From: Oligoflexia bacterium
GTDB lineage: Bacteria > Bdellovibrionota > UBA1018
NCBI GenBank assembly: GCA_031292385.1
Contig: JARLHE010000041.1
Coordinates: 1-64,000 of the forward strand
Length of the DNA: 64,000 bases
Direction of reading: 5' to 3'
Shown: in pieces, positions 53,835-63,237 of the stretch
How positions within the stretch are numbered: the stretch's first letter is position 1
Layout of the letters: each line of letters starts with the position of its first letter
Notes under the pieces: model-generated
What the model saw: only the letters and a program-made list of their open reading frames with translations
What the model was told of the DNA's origin: nothing
Database searches by the model: none
Program-made: the position numbers and the translations under genes

Positions 53835-55976
53835 CTAAAGTGTGACCCCATGGCGAATCGTGAGCTTCGTCGGCCCGTCAAAAGGGATATAGGCCATGCC
53901 GGCAGTGGAATCGAACCGATAGTCCTTCTCCGGAACGAGCCGTTTGCCGTTTTTGTCGATCGAGTCGAAGCCGCGGCAATGAACTTGAACCACGCCCGCG
54001 GTCCCCAAATCCTCAAAATCGACGACCCAATCCGCGCCGCTTGGCCGCATTCGAATCTCTTTCGTCGTTTTACCATCAAAGTAAACGAACTGGCTGGCCA
54101 CGCGGCTCGAGGGAAAAAGGTGGATATCCAGGTGCGGCGCCCAATCGGATGTCCAGTGATTATTGGCCCGAAGCAGGTCCCCCATGGGGATAATCGCGCC
54201 TTCACGGGCGAAAACCGGAATGGAATCGAGCGGTGCGGCTATCGAGGCGGATTTCCCGCCCTCTTGAACACTCGGCCTTTCCGGCGAGCCACTGGAAAAG
54301 CTGAACCAACGTCCTTTCGGAAAGTAAACGCTGCGCGAGCTCGCGCCGGCCTGAGTTACGGGCGCCACCAGGAGCTCGCTGCCGTAAAGATACTCATCCG
54401 AAATGTCCGCCGTCCACGGATCCTCCGGATCGGCGAGCACCAAAGCGCGCATGATCGGCATTCCCGTTTGCGTGGCCGCGAACATTTCCGAGCGGGTGTA
54501 CGGGATCAGCAGGTGATGAAGCTCCGCGAATTTCCGCGTGGTTTTCACCATGGCGTCGTCATATTCGTACCAAGGCGTCCGCTTGCTTCCGATCGCCACT
54601 TCCATCATCGGGCTGAACGCCGCGAATGCGAGCCAGCGCTGAAAAACTTCCGATGGAACATGATCGCAAAGCAGTCCGCCGGTATCGGACCCCCACATCG
54701 GGAAGTCGATCATTCCGCTGCGCAGCCCGAGCGTGATCGAAGTCCGAAGACCGCCGAACGTGCACTGCGGATCACCGCCCCAGACCGTCGAATACCGGCG
54801 ACCGACGTCATTGAGATTGCGCGCGAAATCGAAATGATCGGAGCCGTGTCTTTTTTCCATGGACTGGGAAGCGAGACGCGAAAATTCGATGATCTCGGAA
54901 TTTTTGGCTTCATCCGGAATCGCATCTTCATCTTCCTCGCCGCGATCGATCTTATAGCCCTTGATGCCCAAGCTTACGTAGCGATCGAGCTTTTTCAAGA
55001 ACCAGGAATACGCGTCAGGATTTTTCAAATCGACCGCGGAGCCGCTCTTCTTCTCGTAAAGAAAGCCGTGTTTCAGCGCCTCATCCCAAAGCTCGCTGGG
55101 CTCCCAGTTTTTGTTGGCGATCCAAAGCAGCAGCTCGTAGCCCTTTTCGTTGAGACCGCGAATCAGCTGAGCGGGATTCGGGAAAGACGGATCGAAATCA
55201 AAATTGCCCCAGCCGTTTCCGCCGGTCCCGTAAGGACGATCCAGCCAAAGCCAAGCCGCGGGGATCTGAAGGCGCTGCAATTGGTCCGCATCGTCGAGAA
55301 CATTTTCTTGCGCGTTAGCCACTTTGCCGTGAAAGCCTTCATGCGCGTCGTCCCGCCACCAGCCGGTGCCGAAAGCCCAAAGCGGCGGCATCACGGAAGG
55401 ACCCGCGAGCTCGTTATAGCGAGAAAGAATATCCGCGTAGGAGGCGCCGAATATCACATCGTACTGAAGCTCGGAGCCGTTAAAGGAAAATGACGGCGCT
55501 TTCTCGAACGAGAAGGAGCCCAAGGCGGTGCTTTTGACGTAGATTCCGTAGAAACGCGGGCCGGAACGCATCATGAAAAACGGCGCCCGTGCGCTCGAAT
55601 AATTGACGTCGCGGGTGACGAGCGTTCCCATGAACGGACCCCGGCTGCCGCGGTTATCAATGCCGCCGGAGCGGCCGCCAGAGTTGTAATGAGCCGCCTC
55701 CCAGACGCCGTAGAAATGATCGCTGGAGTCCCGGAACCGAACTTCGATGGCCTTGGCCTTCGCATCGCCCCCAGAAACGGTGACTTCGGCGACCTCCGGA
55801 TGAATGAAACGAACACTCTGGCGAACCCGCCGGTCCGGCACATAACCGGCCTGGAGCTTGACGAGCACGTCGGTCGGCGGCAAGCGATCCGGACGCGGGG
55901 ATTCATAATCCGCGGAAAAAGCGTTCGCGCCGAGCGCCGCGAAGGCCAAAACGAGAACCCAAAGAATATGCCTCAT
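53835..55976 (-). CDS. Exported glycoside hydrolase family 31 alpha-glycosidase
   Basis: A 713-residue secreted enzyme with a signal peptide ending near residue 20 (FAALGANA). The GH31 catalytic nucleophile is Asp344 in GYKIDRGEE and the acid/base Asp402 in VWGGDPQC; a further conserved WGSDTGG lies at 428-434. An N-terminal beta-sandwich precedes the (beta/alpha)8 barrel. Substrate (alpha-glucoside or xyloside type) is undetermined. It lies 7 bases after the phosphoesterase and 39 before kdsB, so may be read as part of a long minus-strand unit. Confidence 0.88.
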   Translation of the reverse strand: MRHILWVLVLAFAALGANAFSADYESPRPDRLPPTDVLVKLQAGYVPDRRVRQSVRFIHPEVAEVTVSGGDAKAKAIEVRFRDSSDHFYGVWEAAHYNSGGRSGGIDNRGSRGPFMGTLVTRDVNYSSARAPFFMMRSGPRFYGIYVKSTALGSFSFEKAPSFSFNGSELQYDVIFGASYADILSRYNELAGPSVMPPLWAFGTGWWRDDAHEGFHGKVANAQENVLDDADQLQRLQIPAAWLWLDRPYGTGGNGWGNFDFDPSFPNPAQLIRGLNEKGYELLLWIANKNWEPSELWDEALKHGFLYEKKSGSAVDLKNPDAYSWFLKKLDRYVSLGIKGYKIDRGEEDEDAIPDEAKNSEIIEFSRLASQSMEKRHGSDHFDFARNLNDVGRRYSTVWGGDPQCTFGGLRTSITLGLRSGMIDFPMWGSDTGGLLCDHVPSEVFQRWLAFAAFSPMMEVAIGSKRTPWYEYDDAMVKTTRKFAELHHLLIPYTRSEMFAATQTGMPIMRALVLADPEDPWTADISDEYLYGSELLVAPVTQAGASSRSVYFPKGRWFSFSSGSPERPSVQEGGKSASIAAPLDSIPVFAREGAIIPMGDLLRANNHWTSDWAPHLDIHLFPSSRVASQFVYFDGKTTKEIRMRPSGADWVVDFEDLGTAGVVQVHCRGFDSIDKNGKRLVPEKDYRFDSTAGMAYIPFDGPTKLTIRHGVTL

Positions 55977-55983
55977 AATTCTA

Positions 55984-57102
55984 CTATATGATCATATCCG
56001 CTTCGGGCCTGGAAACCCCAAACCACTGCTTGAGCCTGACGGTCGGGCGCGGCGCCGAAGCCTGGACCGCCGGGTATTCGATGAAAGCGTAAGTCAGGCG
56101 GATCGATTTTCCGTAGTCGTCCAACTCGAGATTGGTGTTGTCGTTCCAAGTGCCCTCGTTGAAATACTCTTTGCCCTCGCGCCACCGCCGGTACCGCAGC
56201 AAATGGGTATGGCCGAAAATGACGACATTCACGTCATCGCGCTCTTCGAGAATGCGAAAGGCGATTTTATCGAAATTCGGATAGATCGTAATTTGCTTCA
56301 GCATCGACATCGTCTGCTTCACGTTTTTCTGAATTTGATATCGGCGCTGAAAGAGCACGGTATCGAACATGAACTTCAGGATGTACAACCCGATTTTGAC
56401 GCCCCACCAGAGGTCGTTGATCGCGACCCACCGGATAAAATAATGAAACGGCCGGACTTTATCGACGTGCGGACGCTGTTGCTTCACCCAAGGGAGCACG
56501 ATCGCCACGAAAAGCGACGCCCAAGGGAGGTTCAGGACCGGCTCGGGCAGCCCGCGGGTAATGAAAGGCTTTTGCATGTCGGTGGCGGAGAAGACCTCGT
56601 ACTGCTGGCCGTGCTCGATGTAGATCCCGTCTTTGAGGTAAAACACGTCATTCCAAATCACGGGGGCGCCCACGGCGCTTTCGAAGACTTTTCTCGGCCC
56701 AAGCCAAAGCATGCCCATATCGTGGTTGCCGACCACGTAGGAGACGGTGTGGCCCGGCGTGGCCGCGAATCGGCGAAGCGCCTGGAAGAATTCCGGATGA
56801 CCGGCGACGATCCTTTTGACCGCCTGGACCATGGCGCGCTCGGTGACCATATGGGTATGAACGCCCCAGGTATCGATTTGAAGCAGATTGAGGATGTCGC
56901 CGTTGAAAACCAGCTCCACGTCCGCGTCGGCGAATTCGCCGGTCCGGTAGTAGGCGAGAAACTCGGAAAACTCCCGGTCGTAAATGAAGTCCTCGAGGAT
57001 GTTCTGCGTGCCGTCGGGCAGATACCTGCCCTTGCCCAGATGAAAGTCGCTCACGACCAACCGGTAACAAGGCCGACGCGGGGCCTCCGCTTGGGGATTC
57101 AT
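55984..57102 (-). CDS. Calcineurin-like metallophosphoesterase
   Basis: A 372-residue metallophosphoesterase with all five metal-binding motifs: VSDFHLG (Asp19, His21), LVFNGDIL, VVGNHDMG, and GHTH near residue 310. A basic, hydrophobic insert (about 195-265) may lie at the membrane. The motif set resembles UDP-2,3-diacylglucosamine hydrolase-type and UshA-like enzymes, but the substrate cannot be fixed and it is longer than LpxH. ATGA overlap with the GGDEF gene suggests a linked role. Confidence 0.8.
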   Translation of the reverse strand: MNPQAEAPRRPCYRLVVSDFHLGKGRYLPDGTQNILEDFIYDREFSEFLAYYRTGEFADADVELVFNGDILNLLQIDTWGVHTHMVTERAMVQAVKRIVAGHPEFFQALRRFAATPGHTVSYVVGNHDMGMLWLGPRKVFESAVGAPVIWNDVFYLKDGIYIEHGQQYEVFSATDMQKPFITRGLPEPVLNLPWASLFVAIVLPWVKQQRPHVDKVRPFHYFIRWVAINDLWWGVKIGLYILKFMFDTVLFQRRYQIQKNVKQTMSMLKQITIYPNFDKIAFRILEERDDVNVVIFGHTHLLRYRRWREGKEYFNEGTWNDNTNLELDDYGKSIRLTYAFIEYPAVQASAPRPTVRLKQWFGVSRPEADMII

Positions 57103-58565
57103 TGAGAGGCGGCTCTTTTCGGCGTGCTCGCGATGCTCACGCTGTTGCGGGTTCTCTTCTTCGCGTCGTACATGGCATGATCGGCCGCCTCGATGATTTC
57201 TTTTTTCGAAGACGCGTTGTCGGGGAAAATCGCCACCCCGATCGACAGGCTCAAGCGAATATCGAGCGCGTCCTCATGCAAGAACAAATGCTTCTCGACC
57301 GAGGAGCGGATGCGCTCGGCCACGACTTTCGCCGTCGCGAGATCGGTGTTCGACAAGACCGCGATGAATTCGTCGCCGCCGTAGCGAAAGACCGTGTCCT
57401 TGTCGCGCACAAAGCGCTTCAACTGCTCCCCCAGCTCGTTCAGGATGCGCGTGCCGACCAAATGACCGTGCTTGTCGTTGATCGACTTGAAGTGATCGGC
57501 GTCGGTAAAGAGAACGGCGAACGGGCGATTGGACGTGATCGACTGGGCGATTTCGCGATCCAAAATGTAATTCAGGTAGCGGGTATTATAAAGCCCCGTC
57601 GCGTCGTCGACGTAAACCAGGCTTTGAACGCCCAGGTACTCCTCGATGTTTTTCCCGGTGACCTCGATCTGGACCTTGAGCATCCGGAGTCGGCTTTCGA
57701 AGGCCTCGACCGGGTTCGGCCGCTGCGGCGACAGGCAAATGCAGAAATAATCGTTCGGGCCCGCGCACCGGAACCGGAAGACGAAAAGCCCCGGCGTCAG
57801 CGGCCCGCGCTCGACGAAACAACACCACTCCCCGTTTTCCAGCATTCTCTGCGTGGGGTTCGAAGCCTGGATCGCGATATCCAGGATTTCGCCGATCACC
57901 CGGTCCTCGTCGTCGTTGACGATCGAGAGTCCGTTTTCGGAAGCCGCATAGATCGCGGCATGCTCGCATTTGAGCTCCCGCCGCAAGAAACTCGAAACGA
58001 CGCCGAAAATCTTGTTTTGTTCCAGCGTCGCCGAAATCATCTGGCAGCTGTTGAGCAGATTGAAAAAATCGCTCGCGCCGGCGTCGCCGCCGAAAACCGC
58101 TTTGCGGTCGAGCGCGCGCTTCACGGCAAGCTGGAAACTTTCCAGATTGAAGGGCTTTTTGAGGTAATCTTCCGCGCCGAGCCGGATCGCCGCGACCGCC
58201 TGCTCGACCGTGGCCTGGCCCGAAACCAAAATGACGCCGGTAACCGGGCTGATCCGCTTGATCTGCTCCAGGATCGCCAACCCGTCGATGCCCCGGTGGC
58301 GCCTGCCGTTCGCATCGGTCATCGCCGCGGAGCAATCGACGACCACCAGGTTGTAATTCGAGCGCGAGATCCAGTCATAGGAATTTTCCAAGCGGCTCAC
58401 CACGTCGACGCGGCAGTTGCCCACTTCGCGGATGAGATCGGCGTAAAGCTCCGTTTCCTGCGGATCCTCTTCGATCAGCAAGACCTGATACACCCCGCCC
58501 ACTTCACGCGGGCTGCGCTCGTCGCGCTTTTTTCTCTTATGCAGTTTCGCGGACTCCAGGGGCAC
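57099..58565 (-). CDS. Receiver-GGDEF diguanylate cyclase
   Basis: A 488-residue response regulator that should make cyclic di-GMP. An N-terminal receiver (about 25-150) has phosphoacceptor Asp77, the acidic pocket near 32-34 and Lys in LKKPF. A GAF-like middle (170-300) precedes a C-terminal GGDEF domain with intact active-site GGDEF (396-400) and an inhibitory I-site RDKD (387-390) five residues upstream. It overlaps the upstream pseudo-receiver gene by 29 bases and the phosphoesterase by ATGA. Confidence 0.93.
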   Translation of the reverse strand: MPLESAKLHKRKKRDERSPREVGGVYQVLLIEEDPQETELYADLIREVGNCRVDVVSRLENSYDWISRSNYNLVVVDCSAAMTDANGRRHRGIDGLAILEQIKRISPVTGVILVSGQATVEQAVAAIRLGAEDYLKKPFNLESFQLAVKRALDRKAVFGGDAGASDFFNLLNSCQMISATLEQNKIFGVVSSFLRRELKCEHAAIYAASENGLSIVNDDEDRVIGEILDIAIQASNPTQRMLENGEWCCFVERGPLTPGLFVFRFRCAGPNDYFCICLSPQRPNPVEAFESRLRMLKVQIEVTGKNIEEYLGVQSLVYVDDATGLYNTRYLNYILDREIAQSITSNRPFAVLFTDADHFKSINDKHGHLVGTRILNELGEQLKRFVRDKDTVFRYGGDEFIAVLSNTDLATAKVVAERIRSSVEKHLFLHEDALDIRLSLSIGVAIFPDNASSKKEIIEAADHAMYDAKKRTRNSVSIASTPKRAASQ

Positions 58566-60486
58566 TCTGATTTTCTCCCTTACCGCTCATCTCAATTTTC
58601 GGGCCATTTTCCGAGCCAACCTTTTCCCGACTCGCGTCGGCAACTCCCGCGGCTCCGGAAGTTCCCGTGTCGAGAAGCCCTCCCGCCACGCGAACCACCT
58701 GCGCGGCCCGCCCTAACCGATCCCGCAACTGGGCTGAACCGTCCTTTTCCCTAGAATACTGATCTTGAAGCAAATCGAGATTAAATTCCAGAAGATCGAT
58801 CTTGCGCTTCAGCTCGATGATCTTGCTCTCGCGAGCGGCGATGAGGGCTTCGGAATCGCGGCGCACGAGTTCGAGCTTGTTTTCGAGCTCTTTTTCCCGA
58901 ACCCGGATTTTACGGATATCGATCCGGACCCGGTCTTTGAGACGGTCGATTTCCTCGGTCGCCGCCCGAACCTGGGCCTCCATGACTTTGGCTTTGTCGG
59001 ATTTCGCCTTCAGCTGGAAGCTGAGCTCTTCATTTTCCTTGCGGAGCCCCTCGACCAGCTTTTCGACACATAGAGCCTCTTCGTCGATGCGGCGCCGTTG
59101 CTCCCCGATCACGTGCTTGAGCTCGAGAATCTGGCCGTTCGCTTCCTTGATCTTTTTGTCGAAAAGAAGCACTTGCTCGCGCGCCGATTTCAGCTGGTTC
59201 GACAGGACCGCGACGTCCTGCTCGCGCAGCAGCAGATATTTTTTCAGCGTTTCGACGTCCGGCGAGCTCGCTGCCCCGCCCGGCACCACCGCGTCGCCTA
59301 CCGGCTCCGCGAACATCATCACCTGGTTTACGATCGACTGAGCGTTCAATCCCGGTTGAGGGGCCTGCGGCGAGCTCTTGTGGCCGAAAAGATAGGGTAA
59401 ATCCGCGGCTAAAGACTCATCACTATCGATTTGGGCGCTTGTAGCGGATTGATCGCCGGCAACGGCATGAACGCTGGCACTGTCCTGCCCGCCGATATCG
59501 ATGGATGTAACTCCTTGAATGCCGGTGTTTTCGGGCGGCATCTCGAGCGATTCCATCAAGGCTTCGGGCGTCAGGCTCGGAAGCTGGGCGGTCGCCTCCG
59601 CGGGAGGATTATCGAATTGAAGGACTTGCGTCGCATTGCTCGGGTTATTGTCGGGCAAAAGCGAAGTGGCGTCGCTTTTCGTATTCGCGGCAAGGACCAG
59701 CCTTTCATGAGGCTCTAATTCGTTTTCCGAGGATGAAGCCGCGACGGGCTGAACCGAAAGCGCGTGATTTTGCGCGTCCGCCGGGAAGGAGGATTCGGGC
59801 GCTTCGAAAGCGAGCGATACTCCGGACGCGCTGCCCGAGGCGCTGAGCGATATATCGAACTGCGCCGGCTCCTCGAGCACGATGGATTGAGCCACGCTCG
59901 ATTGAGTTGCCGGCGTGATGGCCGGTGATGTGGCCTCCGCTACGGACAAAGTGATTTTCGACGTGGCATCGGGCGCGGCAAGCGAAAGCCCGCCACCCGG
60001 CGGCGCCGTCTTGATCCCCGCGGTCACGCCGCTCCCGGTGGTCGCGCTCGTCCCAACCTCAGCGACAACCGAAGACCAGGGGGCCTGACCTTCGAACATC
60101 GTATCGATGGTTTGAATCAGATCATCCGCGGACGCCGGCCACTTCTGATAAGCGTTCGCGCCGAATGAGCCTTCCTGATGTTTCGCGAACTCCGAGTCCC
60201 CCCAAGCGCTCGAGGTGATGATCAACGGCAGATCCGCATGCTTGGGCGAACCCTTGATTTTTTCTAAAATCGATAGATTCAGGGGCACGTTCTTATCGGC
60301 GATTCCGGGGCCGGTCGGCGGCTCGCGGTGGATGATCGCGAGATCCAGGCTTTCCCCGTGCAACTCGATCATCTTCCATGCTTCGTCCGGATTCGCGGGA
60401 TGAAGAACGGCCGCCCCGTGTGCCTTGAGCTGAGCGCTGATCGGGTGGCTCGAATCGATGAACGGGTTTAAGAGTAGAATCTTCAT
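58537..60486 (-). CDS. Pseudo-receiver coiled-coil protein
   Basis: A 649-residue protein. Residues 1-125 look like a CheY-type receiver, but the acidic pocket and phosphoacceptor are lost (LLLNPFID; LAIIHREPP), so it is a pseudo-receiver. A long low-complexity Ser/Ala/Pro linker (about 150-390) leads to a coiled coil from about 430 to 590 (LRKENEELSFQLKAKSDKAK, VREKELENKLELVRRDSEAL). Start: ATG 60486; a TTG at 60492 is weaker. Its 3' end overlaps the GGDEF gene. A structural or signalling adaptor is inferred. Confidence 0.7.
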   Translation of the reverse strand: MKILLLNPFIDSSHPISAQLKAHGAAVLHPANPDEAWKMIELHGESLDLAIIHREPPTGPGIADKNVPLNLSILEKIKGSPKHADLPLIITSSAWGDSEFAKHQEGSFGANAYQKWPASADDLIQTIDTMFEGQAPWSSVVAEVGTSATTGSGVTAGIKTAPPGGGLSLAAPDATSKITLSVAEATSPAITPATQSSVAQSIVLEEPAQFDISLSASGSASGVSLAFEAPESSFPADAQNHALSVQPVAASSSENELEPHERLVLAANTKSDATSLLPDNNPSNATQVLQFDNPPAEATAQLPSLTPEALMESLEMPPENTGIQGVTSIDIGGQDSASVHAVAGDQSATSAQIDSDESLAADLPYLFGHKSSPQAPQPGLNAQSIVNQVMMFAEPVGDAVVPGGAASSPDVETLKKYLLLREQDVAVLSNQLKSAREQVLLFDKKIKEANGQILELKHVIGEQRRRIDEEALCVEKLVEGLRKENEELSFQLKAKSDKAKVMEAQVRAATEEIDRLKDRVRIDIRKIRVREKELENKLELVRRDSEALIAARESKIIELKRKIDLLEFNLDLLQDQYSREKDGSAQLRDRLGRAAQVVRVAGGLLDTGTSGAAGVADASREKVGSENGPKIEMSGKGENQSAPGVRETA

Positions 60487-60519
60487 CCTCAACTCTGATC
60501 GGATGATTTATCGCGCAAG

Positions 60520-60548
60520 TTGACACTCTATTTTTGAAAAGCTAACGT
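60520..60548 (+). promoter_or_regulatory. Candidate promoter of the bactofilin operon
   Basis: TTGACA (60520-60525) is followed after exactly 17 bases by TAACGT (60543-60548), which is only a half match to a -10 box. It lies in the 74-base divergent gap in front of the plus-strand gene at 60561. Confidence 0.45.
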
Positions 60549-60560
60549 TTTTAGATCGAT

Positions 60561-61433
60561 ATGCCATCCAAGGAACAATTGACCGTCCTTATCTTCAAGG
60601 ACAACGATGCCGCCCGCGTATTTAAAGTGCCCATGCGCTGGATCGTGCAATTTGGCTGGCTTTTAGGCGCGCTCATCATCGCCGTCGTCATCGGATTGAC
60701 GGCATCGGCCTTGCTCACGATCGACGCACGGCTCATCCGAAAACTTCCGGCAAAGGCCCCGAGCGTCGTCAATTCCATGACAGATTCTCCGGCGGCTTCG
60801 AACTCGACGAACCGGATCTCCGAGCTTGAGCAACAGGTGCAAACCCTCCAGCAGCAACTCGCCTCCGCCCATGGCGCCAATGTCCAAGATTCGGCCGCGA
60901 CGGAACCGTCCCCCCTTCCCATCGTCAGTCCCGAAGCGGATCTGACGCCGGGCAGCCCGCTGGAAACGGCCCCGTCGCTCTTTCAAGGACTGCCGGACGC
61001 CATCCAAGCCACGCCGGCCCAGGTACCGATCAAGATCACCTCGCCTCAAGTGCGCTGGGCGGGAAAAATGCTCAAAGTCAAATTCGGGGTTCAATACGTC
61101 GGCGCGAGCGGATCGCAACAAGGGCGAATCATCATCCTCGCGCGCGGGCCAAGCATCCTCTTGTCGCATCCTGAAAACACCCTTTCCGAGACCGGACACA
61201 AGGCGCTGCTTGACCCCAACCACGGCGAATATTTTTCCGTAAGCCGTTTTCGCGAGACCAGAGCGGAATTCGGCCCGATTTCGAATCCCGCTTCGATCAA
61301 AAACATCGAGGTGATCGTCATCAGCCAAAGCGGCCAGCTGCTGATTCACCAAATGCTCTCGCCGAGGGCCCCCGCCTCGCGCGCGCATGAATCGGATTCG
61401 AACGAAGACTCAAGCACGGGGGATAACTCGTGA
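60561..61433 (+). CDS. Membrane-anchored bactofilin-partner protein, unknown function
   Basis: A 290-residue protein with one N-terminal membrane helix (about 28-52) preceded by a cytoplasmic tail. A short coiled coil (STNRISELEQQVQTLQQQLA, about 82-100) and a Pro/Ser/Thr linker follow, then a C-terminal beta-rich domain (about 150-270: VRWAGKMLKVKFGVQYVG). Neighbours of bactofilins are often M23 peptidases; here no HxxxD/HxH zinc site is seen, so a different periplasmic activity must replace it. GTGA overlap with bactofilin. Confidence 0.65.
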   Translation: MPSKEQLTVLIFKDNDAARVFKVPMRWIVQFGWLLGALIIAVVIGLTASALLTIDARLIRKLPAKAPSVVNSMTDSPAASNSTNRISELEQQVQTLQQQLASAHGANVQDSAATEPSPLPIVSPEADLTPGSPLETAPSLFQGLPDAIQATPAQVPIKITSPQVRWAGKMLKVKFGVQYVGASGSQQGRIIILARGPSILLSHPENTLSETGHKALLDPNHGEYFSVSRFRETRAEFGPISNPASIKNIEVIVISQSGQLLIHQMLSPRAPASRAHESDSNEDSSTGDNS

Positions 61434-61816
61434 AAATAAGCTGGGAGCAGATTCAAGAATCCGCGATCAATGTCATCGCGGAGGAAACCAGGATCGAAGG
61501 TAAAATCGTCTTCGACCAAATCTCGCGCGTTCACGGCGTGCTCGTCGGCGAAGTGAAGGCGAAAAACGGAAGCACCCTGATTCTCGCCGAAACGGCGATG
61601 GTCGAAGGCAGCATCGATGCGGACCGGCTGATCATCGACGGATACGTCAAAGGCGATATCGTGGCGCACGGAAAAGTAACAATTTCCCGCACCGGCCGGG
61701 TCGTGGGAAACATCCATGCTCCTTCGCTGGAACTCGAATTCGGATCCTACTTCGAAGGCAAGTGCGCGATGGAAAACGGGCGTGGCGCCGTGCGGGAAGC
61801 CACGCAGCTCGCTTAA
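61430..61816 (+). CDS. bac: Bactofilin (polymer-forming cytoskeletal protein)
   Basis: A 128-residue bactofilin: short N-terminal tail then a regular right-handed beta-helix (EETRIEGKIVFDQISRVHGVLVGEV in part, TLILAETAMVEGSIDADRLII, GYVKGDIVAHGKVTISRTGRVVGNIHAPSLELE in part). Bactofilins polymerise at the membrane and help cell shape, stalks or polar structures. The GTG at 61430 overlaps the previous stop (GTGA) with a GGGGG 7 bases upstream. The 3' end overlaps the convergent M16 gene by 4 bases. Confidence 0.9.
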   Translation: MKISWEQIQESAINVIAEETRIEGKIVFDQISRVHGVLVGEVKAKNGSTLILAETAMVEGSIDADRLIIDGYVKGDIVAHGKVTISRTGRVVGNIHAPSLELEFGSYFEGKCAMENGRGAVREATQLA

Positions 61817-63237
61817 CGCGCGCCCACCAGAGCCGCGACAGGAATTCTTCGGTAGCTGATCCCCGCTTCTTTGAGGCTCTTCTCGATAGCCTTCCCGTCG
61901 CCGGCGACCGCGATCTGCATCTGGCCCAGGTGAAAAGTCTTCGCGACCGCCTTTCGAACCGCGTCGACCGAGACCGCGCTCACTTTCGGCACGAACTCGT
62001 TCAGATAGTCAGGCCCCAGGCCGAAAAGCCAACCGCCAACCCATCGCGAAGCCACCGAACCCAGCGTCGAGGTACCCAGCGGAAAACCTCCGATCAGGTA
62101 ATCCTTCGCCGTTTGCACTTCGCCTTCCGAAATATCGCCGGCGCGAAGATCCTTCAAAACCTCGATCGTCTTCCAAACCACCTGCCCCACCGCTTCGTTG
62201 CGGGTCGCTGACGAAATGCCGAACGTGCCGAGATGCTCGGCGTAGGTGAACGAGCTCTGAATCGAATACGTCAGGCCCAATTTATCCCGGATCAGCGAGT
62301 TCAAACGGCTTTCGAAATATTCACCGAGAAGCGCATTAGCCACCGCGAGCGGATACCGATCGGGATCGTTGAACAACGGGCCCTGGAATCCGAGGCGGAC
62401 TTCGGCCTGCGTGAGACTCGGGCGATCGATCACCACCACTTCGCCGGGAGCGCCCGGACGGGCTTGAACTTTCGGGTCCGAATACTTCACCCATGCTCGG
62501 CGCGGCACCTCGCCCTTCCAGTCACCGAAAAGCCGCATGATTTTCGCCCTGAAGTCGGCCTTATTGACCCGGCCGACGACCATCAAAATCGAGTTTTTCG
62601 GCGTAAAATTCTTGCGGTGAAAGGCGACGACGTCTTCGCGGCCGATCCGCTTGAACTCGCGCTCCGAAACAAATCCGCCCCGGCCGTAGATCGTGCCGCG
62701 CGCGAGCAGGCCGTGCATCGCGAGTCCGACCAGATTCGCGCCGTAATCCGGCATATGTTCCCAGCGGTCAATCATCCGGGCGCGCTCGCGCTCGATCTGC
62801 TGGGGCGCGAATTCGGGATGAAGCGTCACCTTGGCGAGCAAATCCAATAGCACCGGGGCATCGGGAGCAAGGCCGTGCATTCCCACCGATGAGGCATCGT
62901 CGTCCGTCGTCGAGTACCAAGAAGCGCCGAGTGTTTCGATGGCATGGGCGAGATCTTTTTCGGTCATGCCGCCCGCGCCGCGGGTCAGGGCGGCCGCCAT
63001 CAGATCGGCGGTTCCGCTTTTACCGGCCGGATCATCCCGCTCGCCCGATGCCACCACGAGCGCGAGGTCGACCACCGGAAGCGTGTCGCTCAGAAACCAG
63101 GCGATCTGCAGGCCGTTCGGCAATGTTTCGAGAATCGGAGTGGGAAGCCGGAAATCCCTCTCAGCGGCCACGGCCGCCGTTGACGCCGAAAGAGTCACGC
63201 AAAACAAAAAGACAGCGCTTAAAAATTTCGATTTCAT
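61813..63237 (-). CDS. M16-family protein lacking the zinc motif
   Basis: A 474-residue exported protein of the M16 (pitrilysin-like) fold with a signal peptide (AVFLFCVTLSASTAAVAA). In the spot where active members have HxxEH the sequence is GKSGTADLMAAAL, so the zinc site is absent and it is probably the non-catalytic half of a heterodimer. The typical M16 R/Y-type segment (KLGLTYSIQSSFTYAEHLGT in part) is kept in the C-terminal half. ATGA overlap with the next M16 gene suggests the pair works together. Confidence 0.85.
   Translation of the reverse strand: MKSKFLSAVFLFCVTLSASTAAVAAERDFRLPTPILETLPNGLQIAWFLSDTLPVVDLALVVASGERDDPAGKSGTADLMAAALTRGAGGMTEKDLAHAIETLGASWYSTTDDDASSVGMHGLAPDAPVLLDLLAKVTLHPEFAPQQIERERARMIDRWEHMPDYGANLVGLAMHGLLARGTIYGRGGFVSEREFKRIGREDVVAFHRKNFTPKNSILMVVGRVNKADFRAKIMRLFGDWKGEVPRRAWVKYSDPKVQARPGAPGEVVVIDRPSLTQAEVRLGFQGPLFNDPDRYPLAVANALLGEYFESRLNSLIRDKLGLTYSIQSSFTYAEHLGTFGISSATRNEAVGQVVWKTIEVLKDLRAGDISEGEVQTAKDYLIGGFPLGTSTLGSVASRWVGGWLFGLGPDYLNEFVPKVSAVSVDAVRKAVAKTFHLGQMQIAVAGDGKAIEKSLKEAGISYRRIPVAALVGAR

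Noticed and set aside
53850..55493. A 547-codon plus-strand open frame antisense to the GH31 gene
   Set aside because: Antisense shadow with no recognisable domain.
57102..58754. A 550-codon plus-strand open frame antisense to the GGDEF gene
   Set aside because: Antisense shadow; the minus-strand protein shows intact receiver and GGDEF motifs.
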